From an uncultured Oxalobacteraceae bacterium (lineage in GTDB: Bacteria > Pseudomonadota > Gammaproteobacteria > Burkholderiales > Burkholderiaceae_D): a stretch of 64,000 nucleotides of DNA. A model generated the notes under the pieces. The model was not told where the DNA came from and ran no database searches. It saw only the letters and a program-made list of their open reading frames with translations. Each line of letters begins with the position of its first letter. Within the stretch, counting starts at the first letter, position 1. The position numbers and the translations under genes are program-made. The stretch lies in contig CAITOF010000095.1 of NCBI GenBank assembly GCA_903893945.1, positions 43,449 to 107,448 of the forward strand. Direction: 5' to 3'. Shown piece by piece: positions 59,383 to 64,000 of this stretch.

Positions 59383-60815
59383 ATGATTTAATCACCGGGT
59401 TAGTACGACGAGTGCGAAAATTCGCTGCCTGGTCAATTCGGCAGATGGAGAAAATACGCCTGCGGATTGACCCTTACCTGGCGCCGTTTCTGGATCGCTG
59501 GAATGAAAACGTCAGAAAGCCTGACAGGGATTTCATTGATGACGCGGACCGCACCATACTTGAGCAGGAACCGATACGTGCCCGTATTTTATTGCGCATG
59601 CTGCTGGCCAGCTTTATCATTTTCATTTTTTGGGCGGGTTTGGTTGATATCGATGAAATTACCCGAGGCGAAGGCAAGGTCATCCCTTCCCAGCAGTTGC
59701 AGGTATTGCAAAGTCTGGATGGCGGCATCGTGTCACAAATTCTGGTTAAAGAAGGCGACCCCGTCAATATCGGGCAGATCTTGTTGCAGGTCGACTCAAC
59801 CCGGTTTGAAGCGTCGGTGAAAGAAAACCGTTCGGAATATCTGTCCTTATCTGCCAAGGCAGCCCGTTTGCAGGCATTAAGTGAAGGCAAACCATTTAAT
59901 CCACCCGCAGACGTGGTGTCCGAAGACCCCACCACGGTGGCCCAGGAACGGCAGCTTTATCTGTCAGCCAATAACGAAATGCAAACGCAGATATCCATTG
60001 CGCGCCAGGAGTTAGAGCAGCGGCAACAGGAATTATCGGAAACGATCTCCAAGCAGAATCAGAGTGCCCAGGCCTATGAATCGTCCCTGAAAGAATTAAC
60101 CGTGACCAAACCACTGCTGAATTCGGGTGCGGTATCGGAAATGGAATTATTACGGTTGCAGCGCGACGTGGACAAATATCGGAGCGAACGTGACATCGCC
60201 AGTGCCCAGATTTCCCGGGTGCGTGCCGCTGTCAGCGAGGCCAACCATAAAATTCAGGAGGTCGAGCTAACCTTCCGAAATACAGCCAGCAAGGAATTTT
60301 CTGAAACCATGGCAAAGTTGAACTCGCTGACCCAGACCAGTGCCGGGCTCAGTGACAAGGTGAAACAGTCGACCATACGCTCGCCGGTACGTGGCACGGT
60401 TAAACGCTTATTGGTGAATACCGTCGGTGGTGTCGTTCAGCCAGGACGCGACATCGTCGAAATTGTGCCGCTGGAAGGAAAACTGATACTCGAGGCAAAA
60501 GTACTGCCGCGTGACATTGCCTTCTTAAGTCAGGGGCAAAAAGCCATGGTTAAGTTTACCGCGTACGATTTTTCGATCTATGGCGGGTTGGACGCGACGG
60601 TCGATTTGATCGGTGCCGATTCTGTCACCGATGAACGGGGAAATACGTTCTATACGGTGCGCGTCAGCACCACCAGAGCGAATTTTTCGAAGAATCTGCC
60701 TATTATTCCGGGGATGGTCGCCGAAGTCGATATAATTACCGGCCGTAAAAGCATACTTTCTTACCTGTTAAAACCGGTATTACGGGCAAAACAGGCAGCC
60801 ATGACCGAACGCTAG
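59379..60815 (+). CDS. lapC: LapC-like HlyD-family membrane fusion protein
   Basis: LapC links the ABC exporter to the outer-membrane channel. The 478-residue protein has a cytoplasmic N-terminus of about 60 residues, one membrane segment (LLASFIIFIFWAGLVD), a lipoyl-like half (GGIVSQILVKEGDPVNIGQI), a long coiled-coil hairpin (about 160-330) and a beta-barrel C-terminus (TIRSPVRGTVKRLLVNTVGG). GTG 59379 overlaps the lapB stop. It is followed after 47 nt by a LuxR-type gene. Confidence 0.95.
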   Translation: MNDLITGLVRRVRKFAAWSIRQMEKIRLRIDPYLAPFLDRWNENVRKPDRDFIDDADRTILEQEPIRARILLRMLLASFIIFIFWAGLVDIDEITRGEGKVIPSQQLQVLQSLDGGIVSQILVKEGDPVNIGQILLQVDSTRFEASVKENRSEYLSLSAKAARLQALSEGKPFNPPADVVSEDPTTVAQERQLYLSANNEMQTQISIARQELEQRQQELSETISKQNQSAQAYESSLKELTVTKPLLNSGAVSEMELLRLQRDVDKYRSERDIASAQISRVRAAVSEANHKIQEVELTFRNTASKEFSETMAKLNSLTQTSAGLSDKVKQSTIRSPVRGTVKRLLVNTVGGVVQPGRDIVEIVPLEGKLILEAKVLPRDIAFLSQGQKAMVKFTAYDFSIYGGLDATVDLIGADSVTDERGNTFYTVRVSTTRANFSKNLPIIPGMVAEVDIITGRKSILSYLLKPVLRAKQAAMTER

Positions 60816-60862
60816 CACAGGTTCATCCAGGTAATTATTGTTTAAAGCAGATTCAGACTATC

Positions 60863-61474
60863 GTGGCGATAAAAAAACATTTATTCATTGCACCCACTGG
60901 CCAGTTGCTGCCTCGCTGGAAAGAAGCATTCCCCAAAGCCGTTGGCGCTTCGGTCAGTCAACTTCCCTCGTCGAATTCGTTTGATTTTATCTGGTTAAGG
61001 CTGCAACCCGGCGTGGCGGTGGAGCTGCAGATAAATCAGCTCCAGTCTTTTATCGGACGATCTGCACTACTGATCTTAAGTGACATCCCCGATGATAATG
61101 AAGGTTTGCTTGCCTTTTCGGCTGCTGCCAAAGGCTATGGAAACTCTCATGCAACAGCGGAACTATTAAGACAGATGGCCAGGGTCGTGGAACAGGGTGG
61201 CTTATGGATTGGTGAGTCACTCATGCAGCGATTATTGGTGGGTGTAAGCAATCTGCCCCAACCCGTCGCCAAAGTAACCGGCCAGGTCTACAAGCTGACC
61301 TCGAGAGAGCTTGAAGTGGCCAAGGCGGTCGCCGCCGGTGCCAGCAACAAGGACATTGCACGCCAGCTAACGATTACCGAGCGCACTGTCAAAGCGCATA
61401 TCAGTGGTTTATTTGGCAAGTTAGGCGTAAGTGATCGCTTGCAACTGGCGCTTAAAATGCGCGACATGTCCTGA
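60863..61474 (+). CDS. LuxR-type regulator with degenerate receiver-like N-terminus
   Basis: The 203-residue protein has a C-terminal GerE-type helix-turn-helix (LTSRELEVAKAVAAGASNKD, then RTVKAHISGLFGKLGV), a clear DNA-binding domain. Its N-terminal 120 residues follow the alternating strand-helix pattern of a receiver domain, but the usual phosphorylated Asp position (around FDFIWLRL) has no Asp and the acidic pocket is incomplete, so phosphorylation control is unlikely. The predicted start is GTG 60863. Lying between the exporter and its adhesin, it is a probable local regulator of the locus. Confidence 0.85.
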   Translation: MAIKKHLFIAPTGQLLPRWKEAFPKAVGASVSQLPSSNSFDFIWLRLQPGVAVELQINQLQSFIGRSALLILSDIPDDNEGLLAFSAAAKGYGNSHATAELLRQMARVVEQGGLWIGESLMQRLLVGVSNLPQPVAKVTGQVYKLTSRELEVAKAVAAGASNKDIARQLTITERTVKAHISGLFGKLGVSDRLQLALKMRDMS

Positions 61475-61528
61475 CTGAATCTCCATAATTGTCTTTTTAC
61501 TTATATTTTATCGCCGTTGCCGCAACAC

Positions 61529-61542
61529 TGTACTTCGGTACA
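61529..61542 (+). other. UUCG-capped hairpin in the adhesin leader
   Basis: TGTAC-TTCG-GTACA is a perfect 5-bp stem with the exceptionally stable cUUCGg tetraloop. It is in the 133-nt gap between the regulator gene and the adhesin gene. It may end the upstream transcript, protect mRNA ends or shape the leader. Confidence 0.5.
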
Positions 61543-61607
61543 ATACCGCGACCCTGACGCTCCTGTTAAAGTGTTTCCATATATAAATATTTATTTAGGG
61601 AAATATC

Positions 61608-64000
61608 ATGGCAAATTCAGGCGCAATCATCGGGAAAGTCGCTGTTCTGCAGGGGCAGGCTTTTGCCCAGCATCCGGACGGAACACGGGTTGAGTTGAAA
61701 ATTGGCGATCCTGTCCGTGAAGGCGATGTCCTTATCACCGGCCCTGGCGCTGTCGTCGAACTTGGCTTCAACGACGGACATACCTATGTGTTGCATCAGA
61801 GTGAAACACTCACGGTCGATGGCTCATTTTTCAATACCACCCCGATTGACGCCCATACCGCTGCATTGAGCGCGCAAAGCGGGCAACTTGATGCACTCAA
61901 TTCTGTAATCGCTTCCGGGGGAAGTCTGGACCAGTTGTTTGAGTCCGCAGCAGCCGGTTTCAGCGGTGGCGGTGATGCCAACAGCGGGCATACATTCGTT
62001 GAATTATTGCGTATTGTTGAAACCGTTACACCTGGGTCGTTCTCCGTAGCGGGGGGTACAAATTTATCGCCTACCTTCACCCCATCAGGTACAGCCACTC
62101 CTGACAACGTGCCCGGACCTGTCGGCACTACAACTGGCCCTGATACGACCGGATCCGATACCACAGGTACCACGACGTCAGGCGGCAGCACGACCGGCGG
62201 AAATACCAACGGTGTTAATCCGCCAGCGATCACTCCCCCATCGATCACCATTGACCCTATACCACTTATTAATGGTGCAATCGGAAGCAACGCAACACCG
62301 GTCAGCATCACCGGAACTGTCAGCGCAAATGTTCCAGTCGGCGATACCGTGACACTGATTATAGATGGCCACTCCTACACCGGCACTGTCTCGCATGGCG
62401 GCACTTACGTTGTTGAGGTTCCTGGAAACATCCTCGCTTCAGCAAATACAGATGCGATTACTGCAACCGTGTCGATTCCAGGTTCGTCAGGCAGTCCGCT
62501 TTCCTCATCGACGGTTCAGTCCTACAATGTTGAACTTGCGGCACCCCCTATCAGCGTGTCGATCAATTCTATCGCCACCGTAAATGGCGCTGAAGCCGCG
62601 AGCAGTAACCCGATTGCCGTCACCGGTGCGGTGTCCAGTAACGTGCCGGTGGGCACACTCGTCACCTTGACGGTTGACGGTCACAACTATACAGGTACGG
62701 TGCAATCTGGCGGCACTTACTCGATTGGCATACCCGGAAATATTCTGGCCAGTGCATCGGCCGATTCGATACACGCAACGGTTTCCACTGTCGATGCAGC
62801 CGGCAATACCGCCAATGCATCGGCCGACCAGGTCTACACAGTGAATGTAAATGCGCCAGCCATCGCGATATCGATCGATGCGCTTCCAGCCGTGAATGGA
62901 GCAGAGGCGGCCAGTCCAAACCCTGTGAGCGTCAGCGGCACGGTCTCCAGCAATATTCCTGTTGGTGATTTGGTCACCATTACAGTCGACGGACACAGCT
63001 ACACCGGCGCTGTGCAGGCCGGTGGCACGTATTCCATCGGTGTTCCCGGCAATGTGCTTGCGACAGCAAGTACTGATTCGATTCATGCAACGGTGTCAAT
63101 GACCGATGCCGCGGGTAATACCGCTACAGCAACCGCGGACCAGCCCTATTCTGTCGAACTGACTGCCGCACCGATTACGGTGGGTATCAACGCCATTCCT
63201 ACCGTCAATGGTGCCGAAGCGGCCAGCAGCAATCCGATTACGGTATCCGGTACCGTATCGTCGAATGTACCGGTTGGTGACACCGTTACATTGAGTGTTG
63301 GTGGCAATACCTACGTGGCAACGGTACAAGCCGGTGGTACATATTCCGTCGGTGTTCCGGGCAATGTCCTGGCCAATGCACCCGTCGATTCGATTCATGC
63401 AACGGTGTCAATGACCGACGCCGCGGGTAATACCGCTACAGCAACCGCGGACCAGCCCTATTCTGTCGAACTGACTGCCGCACCGATTACGGTCGGCATC
63501 AACGCCATTCCTACCGTCAATGGCGCTGAAGCGGCCAGCAGCAATCCGATTACCGTATCCGGTACCGTATCGTCGAATGTACCGGTTGGTGATACCGTTA
63601 CTTTAACAGTTGGTGGTCATACCTATACCGCAACTGTTTTATCCGGTGGTACATATTCCGTCGGTGTTCCGGGCAATGTCCTGGCCAATGCACCGGTCGA
63701 TTCGATTCATGCAACCGTGTCGATGACCGATGCGGCGGGTAATACCGCTACAGCAACCGCTGACCAACCCTATTCTGTGGAACTGACTGCCGCACCGATT
63801 ACGGTGGGTATCAACGCTATTCCTACCGTCAATGGTGCTGAAGCGGCCAGCAGCAATCCGATTACCGTATCCGGTACCGTATCGTCGAATGTGCCAGTCG
63901 GTGACACCGTTACTTTAACAGTTGGTGGTCATACCTATACGGCGACTGTTTTATCCGGTGGTACTTACTCTGTCGGTGTTCCGGGCAATGTCCTGGCCAA
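61608..64000 (+). CDS. LapA-like retention-module adhesin (3'-truncated)
   Basis: This giant surface adhesin runs off the window with no stop in 797 codons and is missing from the ORF track. ATG 61608 has TTTAGGG at good spacing. The N-terminal 140 residues form a retention module (GAIIGKVAVLQGQAFAQHPD, then GDVLITGPGAVVELGF), which should plug the LapE channel. The likely LapG site is ESAAAGFSGGG, with AAAG at residues 114-117 (usual motif TAAG), followed by HTFVELLRIVE as in other LapG substrates. A Thr/Gly/Ser-rich linker (about 165-205) leads into Ig-like repeats of 103-105 residues. It forms a locus with lapE, lapB, lapC, lapD and lapG. Confidence 0.92.
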   Translation, partial: MANSGAIIGKVAVLQGQAFAQHPDGTRVELKIGDPVREGDVLITGPGAVVELGFNDGHTYVLHQSETLTVDGSFFNTTPIDAHTAALSAQSGQLDALNSVIASGGSLDQLFESAAAGFSGGGDANSGHTFVELLRIVETVTPGSFSVAGGTNLSPTFTPSGTATPDNVPGPVGTTTGPDTTGSDTTGTTTSGGSTTGGNTNGVNPPAITPPSITIDPIPLINGAIGSNATPVSITGTVSANVPVGDTVTLIIDGHSYTGTVSHGGTYVVEVPGNILASANTDAITATVSIPGSSGSPLSSSTVQSYNVELAAPPISVSINSIATVNGAEAASSNPIAVTGAVSSNVPVGTLVTLTVDGHNYTGTVQSGGTYSIGIPGNILASASADSIHATVSTVDAAGNTANASADQVYTVNVNAPAIAISIDALPAVNGAEAASPNPVSVSGTVSSNIPVGDLVTITVDGHSYTGAVQAGGTYSIGVPGNVLATASTDSIHATVSMTDAAGNTATATADQPYSVELTAAPITVGINAIPTVNGAEAASSNPITVSGTVSSNVPVGDTVTLSVGGNTYVATVQAGGTYSVGVPGNVLANAPVDSIHATVSMTDAAGNTATATADQPYSVELTAAPITVGINAIPTVNGAEAASSNPITVSGTVSSNVPVGDTVTLTVGGHTYTATVLSGGTYSVGVPGNVLANAPVDSIHATVSMTDAAGNTATATADQPYSVELTAAPITVGINAIPTVNGAEAASSNPITVSGTVSSNVPVGDTVTLTVGGHTYTATVLSGGTYSVGVPGNVLA
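62238..64000 (+). repeat. Tandem 309-315 bp Ig-like repeats of the adhesin
   Basis: Repeat units begin at about 62238, 62547, 62856, 63171, 63483 and 63795, the last cut by the window edge. Each codes for 103-105 residues with the core VNGAEAASSNPITVSGTVSS, then VPVGDTVTL, GGTYSVGVPGNVLA and DSIHATVSMTDAAGNT. The first two or three units differ, while those from 63171 on have long stretches identical at the DNA level, pointing to recent duplication or gene conversion. The array surely continues beyond the window. Confidence 0.92.

Noticed and set aside
61857-61868. TAAL at residues 84-87 of the adhesin as the LapG site
   Set aside because: The expected Gly after the two Ala is missing, and the following sequence lacks the Gly-rich stretch seen after residue 117.
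62505-63398. Antisense ORFs (62505-63086 and 63096-63398) as genes
   Set aside because: They lie opposite the adhesin repeats and arise from repeat composition; the sense frame is continuous from 61608.
62238-64000. Repeats as a CRISPR array
   Set aside because: The units are about 312 bp and code for Ig-like domains, not short repeats with unique spacers.

Overview
The window is a chromosomal segment of a Gram-negative bacterium, most likely a betaproteobacterium of the Burkholderiales (Oxalobacteraceae-like; genus not determinable from the sequence alone). The grounds are the lipid A and outer-membrane genes, moderate GC content, and the gene orders rpsB-tsf-pyrH-frr-uppS-cdsA-dxr-rseP-bamA-skp-lpxD-fabZ-lpxA-lpxB, tRNA-Leu-tig-clpP-clpX-lon, divergent map-glnD, and pcm-rhodanese-tolC. 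No phage, IS element, CRISPR array or rRNA was seen.

Layout. 1-2.7 kb: 3' end of a Sua5-type threonylcarbamoyl-AMP synthase gene, an MFS transporter with an unexplained 57-codon open frame just after its stop, and a small secreted Tyr/Pro/Gly-rich protein. 2.7-8.1 kb: a tight leftward operon, mksF-mksE-mksB, encoding a MukBEF-like condensin, with a flavin reductase gene 5 nt downstream. 8.2-13.5 kb: a diguanylate cyclase, a secreted glutathione peroxidase, an Blh/persulfide-dioxygenase-like hydrolase and a frameshifted S46 dipeptidyl-peptidase. 13.5-19.5 kb: waaA, a TolC-type channel, rhodanese, Pcm, RsuA and a membrane diguanylate cyclase. 20-26.1 kb: ahpC-ahpF, hemN, a flavin amine oxidase and a TatD nuclease.

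26.2-41 kb is a long leftward housekeeping block. It combines translation (S2, EF-Ts, ribosome recycling factor), UMP kinase, isoprenoid, undecaprenyl and phospholipid synthesis, envelope protease RseP, outer-membrane biogenesis (BamA, Skp) and lipid A assembly. Several genes overlap by 1-4 nt. 40.8-45.8 kb runs rightward: map, glnD, rluF, and lexA with a perfect SOS box. 45.9-52.1 kb runs leftward: lon, clpX, clpP, tig and tRNA-Leu(UAG), with hairpin terminators after lexA/lon, clpX and clpP.

52.4-64 kb is a complete c-di-GMP-controlled adhesin (Lap) locus. lapD and lapG run left. Divergent from them is a TolC-like lapE with an extra C-terminal NTF2-like domain, then lapB, lapC, a LuxR-type regulator, and the start of a giant retention-module adhesin made of about 104-residue Ig-like repeats that continues past the window edge. 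By analogy with Pseudomonas LapA, the type I exporter secretes and anchors the adhesin, LapG cuts its N-terminal module, and LapD holds LapG back when c-di-GMP is high. The two diguanylate cyclases elsewhere in the window could supply that signal, but this is inference.

The strongest leads for something poorly described are the MksFEB-flavin reductase operon, which has no JetD/MksG nuclease gene, and the Lap locus variant with its NTF2-fused outer-membrane channel and a dedicated regulator with a degenerate receiver.
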